This document shows, one piece after another, positions 1-8,973 of a DNA stretch of 64,000 bases. Numbering within the stretch: the first letter of the stretch is position 1; every line of letters starts with the position of its first letter. Both the position numbers and the translations under genes were made by a program. The stretch is from Streptomyces sp. MMBL 11-1. Lineage in GTDB: Bacteria > Actinomycetota > Actinomycetes > Streptomycetales > Streptomycetaceae. The notes beneath the pieces are model-generated. The model was not told where the DNA came from and did not search any database. It worked only from the letters and a program-made list of their open reading frames with translations. The stretch is taken from assembly GCF_028622875.1 (NCBI RefSeq), contig NZ_CP117709.1:5211001-5275000 (forward strand). The letters run 5' to 3'.

Positions 1-1230
1 GACACCGGCTCAGGAATCATCGACCTCCCCTTCTGTCCGGCCCGCACCCGTGCCCCACGGCTGGCCGGGTGTGGCGGTCCTCGCTCTCGGCACGTTCACG
101 GTGGTCACGTCCGAGATGCTGCCCGTCGGGCTGCTCACGCCGATGGGCCGCTCGCTCGGCGTCCCGGAGGGCGTGGCCGGTCTGACGCTGACCGTCACCT
201 CGTCGCGGCGCTCTCGGCCCCCGCCCTCGTACCCCTGCTCGGCCGCGCCGACCGGCGTACGGCCCTGTGCGTGCTGGTCGCGGTGCTGGTCGCGGGCAAC
301 CTCGGCGCGGCCTGGGCGCCGGACTTCGGGACCATGGTCGCCGCCCGCGTCCTGGTCGGCATCGGCATGGGCGGCGTCTGGGCGGTCGCGGCCGGGCTCG
401 CGGTGCGCCTGGTCCCGGCGAAGTCCGCCGGCGCCGCCACCTCCCTGGTCTTCAGCGGCGTCGCGGTGGCATCCGTCCTGGGCGTCCCGGCCGGAACGTA
501 CCTCGGCGCCCTCGCGGGCTGGCGCGCCGCGTTCCTGGCGGCTGCCGGGCTCGGAGCCGTCGTGCTGGTCGCGGCGGCGCTCCTGCTGCCCCGGCTGCCC
601 GCCGAGCGCGCGGTTCCGTTCGGTGGGGTGCTGCGGCTGACCCGCGACCCCCGGCTGCGTACCGGTCTCCTCGTCGTCGGCTTCCTGGTCACCGGGCACT
701 TCGCCGCGTACACCTACGTCAGGCCGGTCCTGGAGGACGTCACCGGCGTCGGCGCGGGCACGATTGGCACCCTGCTCCTGGTGTACGGAATCGCCGGCGT
801 GGCCGGTAACTTCCTCGCCGGGGCCGGTGCCGCCCGCTCGCCGCGCACGACGATCCTGGTGATCGCCGCGGTCCTGGCGCTCACCGTGGCCGTTCTGCCG
901 CGGCTGGGCGGTTCCCCCGCCCTCGCGGCCGTCCTGATGGTGGTCTGGGGCCTCGGCTACGGCGGTGTCTCGGCGGGCACCCAGACCTGGGTGCTGCTCG
1001 CGGCCCCCGATGCCCGCGAGGCCGCCTCCTCGCTGTTCGTCGCGGTGTTCAACGGGGCCATCGCGCTCGGGGCGCTGGCCGGCGGGCTGGTGGCGGACCG
1101 CGTCGGCGTCACGGCGGTCATGGGGACGGGCGCGGCGCTCATGGCCGGTGCGCTGGTGACCACGGCGGTCGGCCGGGCCCCCGCACCCGCGCCCGCCCCC
1201 GAACCCGCGCCCGGCCCTGCCAGGAAGTGA
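1..1230 (+). pseudogene. MFS efflux transporter (AraJ/DHA1-like) with internal frameshift
   Basis: Major facilitator exporter of the sugar-efflux/drug:H+ antiporter type, expected to be a 12-helix inner-membrane protein. The N-terminal part (GTG at 50, or a start before the window because the frame is open back to base 2) shows the typical first helix and the motif TSEMLPVGLLTPM. Around 196-205 the frame breaks. The protein continues in another frame (VAALSAPALVPLLGRADRR from about 202), through a normal motif A-like loop and later helices to the stop at 1230. The shift fits loss of 1 or 4 bases within a TCG/CTCG repeat. The downstream part keeps coding bias to the end, so the lesion is recent or is a sequencing error. 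The family is clear; its substrate is not. Confidence 0.75.
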
Positions 1231-1242
1231 TCCGTACGGAGG

Positions 1243-2346
1243 TCAGTGCGGCAGCGTCGCCGGGCTCCCGCCGTTCGCCTCGTACCCCGCGACCGCCAGC
1301 GCCCGGTAGACCGTGTACTGGGCGGCCGGGTCCGCGTCCGCCGTCCACGGCAGCGCGCCCACGTGGCCGTCGATCCGGATCAGCTGGTGCATCGCCTCCG
1401 ACCAGCGCTCCATGTGGACCAGGAAGAGCACCAGGAGGTGGCGGACATGGGCGAGCATCGGATCGTCCGGCTGCGCCGCGTGCACCGCGAACATGGCGCC
1501 CTCGACCGCCCTGGTGACCACCTGGCTCCGGTAGAAGCCCTGCACGAGGTTGACCTCCGGCAGGTGCTCATACACCGCGAACAGCGGGAGCGCCGCGAGC
1601 AGCGAACCCCGCGGGGCGCGGGCGGCGGCGGCCGTGGCGAAGGCCTCGGCGTCCTTGCGCGAGCCGTGCCACTTCTCGCAGTGGAAGTGCAGCGCCGCGA
1701 GGTGCGCGCCCATGTGGGCCGGGGCCCGGTCGATGATCTTCGCCCAGAGCTGGTCGAACTGCTCGGGGGTGTAGCCGAGCCCCCGGGCCACCGCCAGCTC
1801 CACGATGTACGGGACGGGGTCGCCCGGTGCGAGCAGGGCCGCTTCGCCGCAGACCGTACGGGCCTCCTCCAGGATGATCCGGAAGTCGTCGCTCCCCGCC
1901 GCCGAGGACCGCCACGCCTGCTGCACCAGGAACTCCGCGTGCACCGCCGCGCCGCCCGCGTCCTTCGGGGACTCCGCGCGCCAGGCCCGCAGCCACGCGC
2001 CGCCCGCCCCGGGCCGCTGCGCCAGCTCCAGCGAGGCCGCGCCCGCGAAGGCCTGGATCCGCTGCCAGCGCACCTCGCCCTCCTTCGGCGTCCCGGCGAG
2101 CAGCTGGGCGGCGGCCCGCCAGTCCTGCGTGCCCTGGACGACGTCGAGCACGTCCAGGAGGTCCTGGTCGGGGCCGGGCATCCGGACGTCCAGCTCCTCC
2201 TGGCGGGCGAAGCCGTACGTGTCCGGGTCGGCTGCGTCCGGCGAACCGGGGGCGACCTGACGGATACCGCCCCGGCGGCGCATGACCCAGGGGCCGACGA
2301 CCGCCGCGAACAGACACATCGCGAGCAGGAACAACAAGATCTCCAT
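1243..2346 (-). CDS. membrane-anchored TPR-like hypothetical protein
   Basis: 367-residue protein with one N-terminal membrane helix (about residues 2-18, EILLFLLAMCLFAAVVGPWV) followed by a basic stop-transfer segment (MRRRGG). The rest is a soluble alpha-helical domain rich in Ala/Trp/Leu and resembling TPR-type repeats, so it should face the cytoplasm. The ATG at 2346 is chosen because the hydrophobic anchor starts straight after it. It is divergent from the cystathionine gamma-synthase gene with only 67 bp between starts, so the two promoters must overlap. I recognise it as a conserved actinobacterial protein of unknown function and see no catalytic motif. Confidence 0.75.
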   Translation of the reverse strand: MEILLFLLAMCLFAAVVGPWVMRRRGGIRQVAPGSPDAADPDTYGFARQEELDVRMPGPDQDLLDVLDVVQGTQDWRAAAQLLAGTPKEGEVRWQRIQAFAGAASLELAQRPGAGGAWLRAWRAESPKDAGGAAVHAEFLVQQAWRSSAAGSDDFRIILEEARTVCGEAALLAPGDPVPYIVELAVARGLGYTPEQFDQLWAKIIDRAPAHMGAHLAALHFHCEKWHGSRKDAEAFATAAAARAPRGSLLAALPLFAVYEHLPEVNLVQGFYRSQVVTRAVEGAMFAVHAAQPDDPMLAHVRHLLVLFLVHMERWSEAMHQLIRIDGHVGALPWTADADPAAQYTVYRALAVAGYEANGGSPATLPH

Positions 2347-2413
2347 GACCCCATTGTCCCCGGAGCGGCAAGTGGCCGGTACGGGCCCTCTCCACGAACT
2401 ACGCTCGGGCCTC

Positions 2414-3559
2414 ATGAGCGACCAGTGCAGCTTCGAAACCCGCGCCATCCACGCGGGGAACACCGCCGACCCCCTCACCGGCGCGGTGGTTCCGCCGATC
2501 TACCAGGTCTCCACGTACAAGCAGGACGGCGTGGGCGGACTGCGCGGCGGCTACGAGTACAGCCGCAGCGCCAACCCGACCCGTACCGCGCTGGAGGAGA
2601 ACCTGGCCGCCCTCGAAGGCGGCCGCCGCGGCCTCGCCTTCGCCTCCGGCCTCGCCGCGGAGGACTGCCTCCTGCGTACGCTGCTGACCCCCGGCGACCA
2701 CGTGGTCATCCCGAACGACGCCTACGGCGGCACGTTCCGGCTGTTCGCGAAGGTCGCCTCGCGGTGGGGCGTGGAGTTCTCCGTGGCCGACACCTCGGAC
2801 GTGGCCGCCGTACGGGCCGCGCTCACCCCGCGCACCAAGGCGGTCTGGGTGGAGACCCCGTCCAACCCGCTGCTCGGCATCACCGACATCGCCGCCGTGG
2901 CGCAGGTCGCGCGGCAGGCCGGGGCCCGCCTCGTCGTCGACAACACCTTCGCCTCCCCCTACCTCCAGCAGCCCCTCGCGCTCGGCGCGGACGTCGTCGT
3001 GCACTCCACCACGAAGTACATGGGCGGCCACTCCGACGTCGTCGGCGGCGCGCTCGTCGTCAGCGACCCGGAACTCGCCGAGGAACTGGCGTACCACCAG
3101 AACGCCATGGGCGCGGTCGCCGGCCCCTTCGACGCCTGGCTCGTGCTGCGCGGCATCAAGACCCTCGCCGTCCGCATGGACCGGCACACCGAGAACGCCA
3201 CCAAGGTCACCGACCTGCTGACCCGGCACCCCAAGGTCTCCCAGGTCCTCTACCCGGGCCTGCCCGAGCACCCCGGCCACGAGGTCGCCGCCAAGCAGAT
3301 GAGGGCGTTCGGCGGCATGGTGTCCTTCCGCGTCGCGGGCGGCGAGGAGGCGGCGGTCGAGGTCTGCAACCGGGCGAAGCTCTTCACGCTCGGCGAGTCC
3401 CTCGGCGGTGTGGAGTCCCTCCTGGAGCACCCGGGCCGGATGACGCACGCCTCCGCCGCGGGCTCCCCGCTGGAGGTCCCGGCCGACCTTGTCCGGCTCT
3501 CCGTCGGCATCGAGAACGGCGACGACCTGCTCGCCGACCTCACCCAGGCACTGGGCTGA
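2414..3559 (+). CDS. metB: cystathionine gamma-synthase
   Basis: Cytoplasmic PLP enzyme of the Cys/Met metabolism family (381 aa, normal length). It forms cystathionine from an O-acylated homoserine and cysteine in methionine biosynthesis. Visible hallmarks are the N-terminal ETRAIHAG block, the YSRSANPTR phosphate-binding region, the SGLAAE stretch and the PLP lysine in VVHSTTKYMGGHSD. The C-terminal SLGGVESLLEHPGRMTHA signature is intact. The ATG at 2414 fits the family N-terminus (MSDQCSFETRAIHAG). A cystathionine gamma-lyase role cannot be excluded, since the two activities share these motifs; a single copy with this N-terminus is usually annotated metB in Streptomyces. Confidence 0.88.
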   Translation: MSDQCSFETRAIHAGNTADPLTGAVVPPIYQVSTYKQDGVGGLRGGYEYSRSANPTRTALEENLAALEGGRRGLAFASGLAAEDCLLRTLLTPGDHVVIPNDAYGGTFRLFAKVASRWGVEFSVADTSDVAAVRAALTPRTKAVWVETPSNPLLGITDIAAVAQVARQAGARLVVDNTFASPYLQQPLALGADVVVHSTTKYMGGHSDVVGGALVVSDPELAEELAYHQNAMGAVAGPFDAWLVLRGIKTLAVRMDRHTENATKVTDLLTRHPKVSQVLYPGLPEHPGHEVAAKQMRAFGGMVSFRVAGGEEAAVEVCNRAKLFTLGESLGGVESLLEHPGRMTHASAAGSPLEVPADLVRLSVGIENGDDLLADLTQALG

Positions 3560-3641
3560 TCCCGGAGACCGGAGACCGGAGGCGGGAGACCGGAGACCGG
3601 GAACCGGAACACGGAGTACGGAACACGGAGTACGGAGCACC

Positions 3642-3673
3642 AGGGGCGCCCGCCGGAACCGGAGGGCGCCCCT
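3642..3673. terminator. bidirectional hairpin between metB and the DUF1059 gene
   Basis: Perfect 10-bp inverted repeat (AGGGGCGCCC / GGGCGCCCCT) with a 12-nt loop, placed between two convergent genes. No long T-run follows, which is usual for Streptomyces terminators. Confidence 0.65.
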
Positions 3674-3678
3674 CACGT

Positions 3679-3870
3679 TCAGACGCTCACCTTCTCGTCC
3701 TCCAGCATGCCCCTGACCTGCTCGCGCAGTTCGGGACCGTCCTCATGTCCATGGACCGACGCGGCGTGCTCACTCGCGGCCCTGACGACCTCGTCCTCCT
3801 CACCGGCGATGGTGAGAGTGCAGTTCATCTCGCTCGGATACTTGCGGCAGTCCGCGATCTTCCTCGTCAT
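3679..3870 (-). CDS. DUF1059 family small protein
   Basis: 63-residue acidic protein beginning MTRKIADCRKYPSEMNC and containing the phrase ASVHGHEDGPELREQVR. This matches the compact DUF1059 family (about 55-65 aa) of unknown function. The start is fixed by a GAGGAGG ribosome site 6 nt before the ATG at 3870. Two cysteines in the first 17 residues and a central HGH are the only potential metal or redox residues. It stands alone and is convergent with metB. Confidence 0.8.
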   Translation of the reverse strand: MTRKIADCRKYPSEMNCTLTIAGEEDEVVRAASEHAASVHGHEDGPELREQVRGMLEDEKVSV

Positions 3871-3940
3871 CACGGCCTCCTCGGCTCGTTCGACGACCGG
3901 CCCCTCCAGCGTAGGCCCGCAGGGGGCGGACCCCAACGGC

Positions 3941-4198
3941 TCACCAGCCCTCCAACGGCGGAGTGACCTGCGCGGGCTCGGTCGCCCACGGCTGCTCGAC
4001 CCCGGCCCAGACCAGGAACGCGGCGAGCGCCGCGGCCAGCAGCCAGCCCGCCGTCCGCCGCGCCGCCCGGCGCAGCCGCATACGGCGTCCGCCACGCCGG
4101 ACCGCCCGCGCGGCCAGCTCCGGCGGCAGGGCCGGATGCGGGCCGTCCAGCATCCGGCGGACCTGCTCCTCGCGCGGGTCCCGGCGCTCGGCGCTCAC
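3941..4198 (-). CDS. small single-pass membrane protein coupled to the sigma-like gene
   Basis: 85-residue protein starting at GTG 4198. That GTG overlaps the stop codon of the preceding sigma-like gene as GTGA, so the two are translationally coupled. The N-terminal half is basic and helical (EEQVRRMLDGPHPALPPELA). It is followed by a poly-Arg patch and one membrane helix (TAGWLLAAALAAFLVWAGV), then a short outer tail. By position it could act as an anti-sigma or membrane partner of the sigma factor. That is inference from gene order only: no ZAS/anti-sigma zinc motif (HxxxCxxC) is present. Confidence 0.65.
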   Translation of the reverse strand: MSAERRDPREEQVRRMLDGPHPALPPELAARAVRRGGRRMRLRRAARRTAGWLLAAALAAFLVWAGVEQPWATEPAQVTPPLEGW

Positions 4199-4758
4199 GG
4201 CGTCGCCCGGGAGTCGGGGGCCGGCCGGGGGTCCGGGGCCGGCCGGGAATCCGCGGCCCGTCGCGGCCCGGCCGTACGGTGCGACGGCGCCCGCCCCGGG
4301 CCACCGGCGCCACGCCCCGGCGCGCGCAGCGTCGCCACCGCCCGGGCGCACACCGCGCGGACCCGGTCCTCCGGCAGCCCGAGCAGCGCCGCCGTCTGCT
4401 CCTCGCCGACCTCCTCGTACATCCGCAGGACGAGAACGAGCCGTTCGACGGGGGTCAGCCGGTCCAGCGGACCGCCGCGCGGCCGCTGGTGGCGACGGGA
4501 CTCCCGGGCGAACCGGAGGACCAGCTCCCGGCGGGCCAGGTCGTAGGGGTCACCACCGCGCAGCCGGCCCCAGTCGGCGTACGTACGGGCGAGAGCCGCG
4601 AGCAGCAGCCGCTCGGCCCGCCCGTACGCGCCGGGCGGCTGCGACGGCTCGCCGGTGAGCAGCGTCGCCGTGTGCAGCAGACGTCCGCCCGCGCCCGCCA
4701 CGAAGGCCTCGAACTCCAGGGCGCGGAGCCGGTCCCGGTGGGTCGCCCGCTCTGCCAT
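4195..4758 (-). CDS. ECF/SigE-like RNA polymerase sigma factor
   Basis: About 187 residues from the ATG at 4758 (an in-frame ATG at 4767 is the alternative; neither has a strong ribosome site). The N-terminal part (ALEFEAFVAGAGGRLLHTATLL) resembles the region 2 entry of actinobacterial SigE-type ECF factors. The segment LTPVERLVLVLRMYEEVGEE followed by QTAALLGLPEDRVRAVCARA is a clear sigma region 4 helix-turn-helix. Region 2 is weak, so promoter melting may differ from standard ECF factors. The C-terminus is a low-complexity Pro/Arg/Ala tail (PAPDPRPAPDSRATP), probably unstructured. It is coupled by GTGA to the small membrane protein downstream. Confidence 0.7.
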   Translation of the reverse strand: MAERATHRDRLRALEFEAFVAGAGGRLLHTATLLTGEPSQPPGAYGRAERLLLAALARTYADWGRLRGGDPYDLARRELVLRFARESRRHQRPRGGPLDRLTPVERLVLVLRMYEEVGEEQTAALLGLPEDRVRAVCARAVATLRAPGRGAGGPGRAPSHRTAGPRRAADSRPAPDPRPAPDSRATP

Positions 4759-4820
4759 GGACCACATACGAGCCCCGGTGCACCGCCCCGGTCAAGAGCC
4801 CGGACGCGGTCCTCTCCCCG

Positions 4821-5351
4821 TCAGTCGGACTGCGGTGGCTGGTGTGCCGCCTGGCGGGCGGCGAGGGAGGAGTTGAAACGGGTGAGCAGGGCGCAGAACG
4901 TGTCCCGCTCCTCCTGCGACCAGCCGTCCGTCACCTGGGACATCAGCTCGCGCCGCGAGGCCCGGACCTCGTTCAGGCGGGCCTGACCGCGCGGCGACAG
5001 CTGGAGCACCACGGCCCGGCCGTCCTCCGGGTGCGACGTGCGCTTGACCAGACCGGTGTCGACGAGCGGCGCGACCTGCCGCGTCACCGTCGAGGAGTCG
5101 ATGCCCATCCCGGCCGCCAGCGCCTTGACGCCCATCGGACCTTCCCGGTCCAGCCGGTTCAGCAGCAGGTACGCCGCCCGGTCCATCGAGTTGCGGACCT
5201 GGCCGACACCGCCGAGGCGAGTCTGCTCGGCACGGCGGGCGAAGACCGCCACCTGGTGCTGGAGGGAGTCCAGCAGGCTGTCGGGGCCCGGGTGTTCGGG
5301 GACGGCGCCCCCGGAAGGAGACGCAGCAGTCGTCATGTCCTGAGGGGGCAT
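4821..5351 (-). CDS. MarR family transcriptional regulator
   Basis: About 176 residues. The winged helix-turn-helix is plain in VKALAAGMGIDSSTVTRQVA and PLVDTGLVKRTSHPEDGRAV, with the usual wing DGRAVVLQLSPRG. Flanking helices (N-terminal LLDSLQHQVAVFARRAEQTR, C-terminal FCALLTRFNSSLAARQ) would form the dimer interface. The ATG at 5351 is preferred because an AGAG-type ribosome site precedes it; the in-frame ATG at 5336 is possible. It is divergent from the threonine dehydratase gene with about 156 bp between. Its ligand and targets are unknown; autoregulation and control of the neighbour are the default expectation. Confidence 0.85.
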   Translation of the reverse strand: MPPQDMTTAASPSGGAVPEHPGPDSLLDSLQHQVAVFARRAEQTRLGGVGQVRNSMDRAAYLLLNRLDREGPMGVKALAAGMGIDSSTVTRQVAPLVDTGLVKRTSHPEDGRAVVLQLSPRGQARLNEVRASRRELMSQVTDGWSQEERDTFCALLTRFNSSLAARQAAHQPPQSD

Positions 5352-5507
5352 GGCCGGGGGCTCTCTTCGTGCGGTGTCGGATGGGTGGGGGACAGAGTAC
5401 GCGGCCCCGGGGCAACGCGTACCACGCCGCACAAACCTGCGGACTCCGCCGCGGGCCGCCCTGAGACAAGTCTGCCGCGCACGGTCGCAGCTGCGAGACT
5501 TGCGGAC

Positions 5508-6737
5508 ATGAGCTTCCGCGCGACCGCCCACCACCCGGCCCTGATCCTCGACGACATCCGGGGCGCGCAGAAGATGCTGTCCGGGGTGGCGCGGGTGACC
5601 GCCCTGGAGGGCAGCCGCCATCTGACCGAGCTGGTCGGCGCCCCGGTCCACCTCAAGTGCGAGAACCTCCAGCGCACCGGCTCGTTCAAACTGCGCGGCG
5701 CCTATGTCCGGATCTCCGGCCTCTCCCCGGTGGAGCGGGCGGCCGGGGTGGTCGCGGCCAGCGCCGGGAACCACGCCCAGGGCGTCGCGCTGGCCTCCTC
5801 CCTCCTCGGCGTGCGCTCCACGGTCTTCATGCCCGTCGGGGCACCCCTGCCCAAGGTCGCCGCGACCCGGGAGTACGGGGCCGAGGTGCGGCTGCACGGC
5901 CAGGTCGTCGACGAGACCCTCGCCGCGGCCCAGCGGCACGCGGAGGAGACCGGCGCGGTCTTCATCCACCCCTTCGACCACCCCGACATCATCGCGGGCC
6001 AGGGCACCGTCGGGCTGGAGATCCTGGAGCAGTGCCCCGAGGTCCGCACGATCGTCCTCGGCATCGGCGGCGGCGGTTTCGCCGCGGGCGTCGCCGTCGC
6101 GGTGAAGGCGCTGCGCCCCGACGTCCGGATCATCGGCGTCCAGGCCGAGGGCGCCGCCTGCTACCCGCCGTCCCTGGCCGCCGGGCACCCCGTCTCGCTC
6201 GACTCCCCGGTCACGATGGCCGACGGCATCAAGGTCGGCCGGCCCGGCGACGTGCCGTTCGCCCTGATCGATGAGCTGGTCGACGAGGTCCGCACCGTCA
6301 CCGAGGACGAGCTGTCCAGCGCGCTGCTGCTCTGCCTGGAGCGGGCCAAGCTGGTCGTCGAGCCGGCCGGGGCCAGCCCGGTGGCCGCGCTGCTCAGCGA
6401 CCCGGAGGCGTTCCGGGGGCCGGTGGTGGCCGTGCTGTCCGGCGGCAACGTCGACCCGCTGCTGATGCAGCGCATCCTGCGGCACGGGATGTCCGCCGCG
6501 GGCCGCTACCTGAGCCTGAGGCTGCGCCTCACCGACCGTCCGGGGGCGCTGGCCGCCCTGCTGGCCGCGCTGACCGTGGCCGACGCCAACGTCCTCGACA
6601 TCAGCCATGTGCGCACCGACCCGCGCCTCGGCCTGACCGAGGCGGAGGTCGACCTGCACCTGGAGACGAAGGGGCCGCAGCACTGCGCGGAGGTCGAGGC
6701 GGCGCTGCGCGCCGAGGGCTTCCGGGTGATGGGCTGA
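5508..6737 (+). CDS. ilvA: threonine ammonia-lyase (threonine dehydratase) with ACT domain
   Basis: 409-residue fold-II PLP enzyme that deaminates threonine to 2-oxobutyrate, feeding isoleucine synthesis or threonine catabolism. The PLP lysine is K61 in TGSFKLRGAY. The glycine loop GIGGGGFAAG binds the phosphate, and VLSGGNVDP is the C-terminal catalytic-domain signature. The last 80 residues (SLRLRLTDRPGALAALLAAL) form a single ACT regulatory domain. Length and a single ACT domain match the short, catabolic-type enzyme common in actinobacteria rather than the 500-aa E. coli IlvA. The ATG at 5508 begins the family N-terminus (MSFRATAHHPALILDDIR). Confidence 0.88.
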   Translation: MSFRATAHHPALILDDIRGAQKMLSGVARVTALEGSRHLTELVGAPVHLKCENLQRTGSFKLRGAYVRISGLSPVERAAGVVAASAGNHAQGVALASSLLGVRSTVFMPVGAPLPKVAATREYGAEVRLHGQVVDETLAAAQRHAEETGAVFIHPFDHPDIIAGQGTVGLEILEQCPEVRTIVLGIGGGGFAAGVAVAVKALRPDVRIIGVQAEGAACYPPSLAAGHPVSLDSPVTMADGIKVGRPGDVPFALIDELVDEVRTVTEDELSSALLLCLERAKLVVEPAGASPVAALLSDPEAFRGPVVAVLSGGNVDPLLMQRILRHGMSAAGRYLSLRLRLTDRPGALAALLAALTVADANVLDISHVRTDPRLGLTEAEVDLHLETKGPQHCAEVEAALRAEGFRVMG

Positions 6738-6820
6738 GCGGGACGAGGAACCCGCCGGGGAGGGCCGATCTCGCGCCGCGCCGCCGGGATGGGCCCGTTC
6801 ACCGGGCGGCGACGGGCCGC

Positions 6821-6834
6821 CGATCCTAGGATCG
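6821..6834. promoter_or_regulatory. 14-bp perfect palindrome with a -10-like core upstream of drrA
   Basis: CGATCCTAGGATCG is a perfect palindrome about 55 bp before the ABC ATPase start. It contains TAGGAT, a good Streptomyces -10 hexamer, on both strands. It could be the operator/-10 region of the exporter operon. No clear -35 lies at the right distance. Confidence 0.35.
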
Positions 6835-6888
6835 GACCGGCAGGCCGCCACCGGCGACATCATCCGCGAGTGACGGGGGAACCTCTCC

Positions 6889-7911
6889 ATGCCAGGTGCG
6901 ATCCATGCCGAAGGACTGGTGAAGACCTTCGGCGACGTACGGGCCCTCGACGGCGTCGACCTCGACGTCCCCGAGGGCACGGTCCTCGGACTGCTCGGGC
7001 CCAACGGCGCGGGCAAGACCACCGCCGTACGCGTGCTGACCACGCTGCTGCGCCCGGACAGCGGCTCGGCCTTCGTGGCCGGGATCGACGTACTGAAGAA
7101 GCCCAACGAGGTACGCCGTTCGATCGGGCTCTCCGGGCAGTTCGCGGCGGTCGACGAGTATCTGACCGGGCGGGAGAACCTCCGCATGGTCGGGCAGCTC
7201 TACCACCTGAGCGCGCGGGACGCGAAGGCCCGGGCGGGCGTCCTGCTGGACCGGTTCAACCTCGGCGACGCCGCCGACCGCACCGCCAAGACGTACTCCG
7301 GCGGTATGCGCAGGCGCCTGGACCTCGCGGCGGCGCTCGTCGTGTCGCCGCCCGTGATGTTCATGGACGAGCCGACGACCGGCCTCGACCCGCGCAACCG
7401 GCAGCAGCTCTGGGACGTGATCGAGGACCTGGTGGCCGGCGGCACGACCCTGCTCCTGACCACGCAGTATCTGGAGGAGGCCGACCGCCTCGCCCATGAC
7501 ATCTGCGTCATCGACCACGGCAAGGTCATCGCCCGCGGGACCTCCGACCAGCTCAAGGCCCGGACCGGCGGCGAGCGCGTCGAGGTCGTCGTGCACCGCC
7601 CGGACGAGATCGAGCGCGCCCGGTCCGTGCTGACCTCCCTCGGCAAGGGCGAGGTCGCCGTCGCCCCGCTCTCCCGCAAGCTGACCGCCCCGGTCAGCGG
7701 TGGGGCCAGACTGCTGGCCGAGATCATCCGCGACCTGGACGCCCAGGGCGTGGAGATCGACGACATCGCCCTGCGCAGGCCCACCCTGGACGACGTCTTC
7801 CTCTCCCTCACCGGCCATGCGGCCGAGGTGCACGAGACCGGGGAAGAAGAGCCCGACGGAGCGGAAGCGGAACGTTCCCGCGGCGCCCGGAGCAAGGAGG
7901 ACACCCAGTGA
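6889..7911 (+). CDS. ABC transporter ATP-binding protein, DrrA (daunorubicin resistance) family
   Basis: 340-residue cytoplasmic ATPase of a two-gene exporter. Walker A is GPNGAGKTT (residues 37-45), the ABC signature is YSGGMRRRLD, and Walker B is VMFMDEPTTGLDPRNR. The switch region follows in LLLTTQYLEEADRLAHD. The C-terminal extension with RRPTLDDVFLSLTGH is the DrrA-specific tail that contacts the permease. It ends in a charged, Glu/Arg-rich tail (about 30 aa). The stop overlaps the GTG of the permease gene (GTGA), showing translational coupling. Substrates of such exporters are usually lipophilic drugs or lipids; nothing here identifies which. Confidence 0.9.
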   Translation: MPGAIHAEGLVKTFGDVRALDGVDLDVPEGTVLGLLGPNGAGKTTAVRVLTTLLRPDSGSAFVAGIDVLKKPNEVRRSIGLSGQFAAVDEYLTGRENLRMVGQLYHLSARDAKARAGVLLDRFNLGDAADRTAKTYSGGMRRRLDLAAALVVSPPVMFMDEPTTGLDPRNRQQLWDVIEDLVAGGTTLLLTTQYLEEADRLAHDICVIDHGKVIARGTSDQLKARTGGERVEVVVHRPDEIERARSVLTSLGKGEVAVAPLSRKLTAPVSGGARLLAEIIRDLDAQGVEIDDIALRRPTLDDVFLSLTGHAAEVHETGEEEPDGAEAERSRGARSKEDTQ

Positions 7912-8771
7912 GCGAGATCGCCAAGGACGCCCCCTCGTTGCTCCCCCGTCCCGCCGGGGGCATCACGCAGTCCGTGAAGGACTCCCTCGTCGTCGCCAAG
8001 CGGAATCTGATCAGGATGACCCGGATCCCCGAGATGGTGATCTTCGGTCTGATCCAGCCGATCATGTTCGTGGTGCTCTTCACCTACGTCTTCGGCGGCT
8101 CCATCAGCATCGGCGGCTCCACCGACCCGCAGCTGTACAGGGAGTTCCTGATGGCGGGCATCTTCGCCCAGACCGTCACCTTCGCCACCGCCGGAGCCGG
8201 CGCGGGCATCGCCGACGACATGCACAAGGGGCTCATCGACCGCTTCCGGTCGCTGCCCATGGCCCGGGGCGCGGTCCTCACCGGGCGGACCCTCGCCGAC
8301 CTCGTACAGACCACGCTCACCCTCGTCGTGCTCGCGGGGGTCGCGCTGATCGTCGGCTGGCGCACCCACGAGAACATCGGCAAGGTGATCTGCGGCTTCC
8401 TGCTGCTGCTCCTGCTCGGCTACGCGTTCTCCTGGATCGGAGCCCTGATCGGCCTCTCCGTGCGCACCCCGGAGGCGGCCACCTCCGGCGGCCTGATCTG
8501 GCTGTTCCCGCTGACGTTCATCTCGAACGCCTTCGTGCCGGTCACGGGCATGCCGGCGTTCCTCCAGCACGTCGCCGAGTGGAACCCGTTCAGCGCCACG
8601 GTGGCGGGGGCCCGCGAGCTCTTCGGGAACACGATGCCGGGCGTGCCGAAGTCCGTCACCGGGGCCTGGCCGATGGAGCACCCGATCCTCGCCTCGGTCA
8701 TCTGGTCGGTGCTGATCATCGTGGTCTTCCGCACCCTGGCGGTCCGCAAGTACCGCTCGGCGGCCGTCTGA
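7908..8771 (+). CDS. ABC-2 type permease, DrrB family
   Basis: 287-residue membrane partner of the preceding ATPase, starting with GTG 7908 inside the ATPase stop codon. Six hydrophobic segments are visible. The ABC2 signature loop (FRSLPMARGAVLTGRTLADLVQ) and the conserved LTFISNAFVPVTGMPAFLQ stretch before the last helices are both present. These are diagnostic of DrrB-type exporters. The gene ends in the first copy of a 20-bp tandem repeat. Confidence 0.88.
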   Translation: MSEIAKDAPSLLPRPAGGITQSVKDSLVVAKRNLIRMTRIPEMVIFGLIQPIMFVVLFTYVFGGSISIGGSTDPQLYREFLMAGIFAQTVTFATAGAGAGIADDMHKGLIDRFRSLPMARGAVLTGRTLADLVQTTLTLVVLAGVALIVGWRTHENIGKVICGFLLLLLLGYAFSWIGALIGLSVRTPEAATSGGLIWLFPLTFISNAFVPVTGMPAFLQHVAEWNPFSATVAGARELFGNTMPGVPKSVTGAWPMEHPILASVIWSVLIIVVFRTLAVRKYRSAAV

Positions 8772-8848
8772 CACCCGCGCCCGGGGTGTCTGACGCCCGC
8801 CCGGGGTGTCCGACGCCTGCCCGGGCCGTCTGACACCCGCCCTGGGTG
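8767..8848. repeat. four tandem copies of a ~20-bp GC-rich repeat
   Basis: Copies begin at 8767, 8789, 8809 and 8829 (22, 20, 20 and 20 bp), all close to TCTGACGCCCGCCCGGGGTG. The first copy includes the stop codon of the permease gene. Each unit has a GGGTGTC...GACGCCC character that could fold locally, so the array may work as a transcription or mRNA-decay barrier. Confidence 0.8.
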
Positions 8849-8973
8849 TCGCGATGAGTTCCGGCGGTGCCGCGAGTCTCTACCGGTGGGGCGCCGCCGG
8901 CGTCGTACGACGTCCCCGGCGCCCACCGTGACCGACTTCGGCACCCCCGGCACGCGACACCACGGAGGACACC

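Noticed and set aside
1246..3966. 906-residue plus-strand open frame across the TPR-like gene and metB
   Set aside because: Arg/Pro/Gly-rich frame antisense or out of frame to two recognisable genes; an artefact of GC-rich codon bias.
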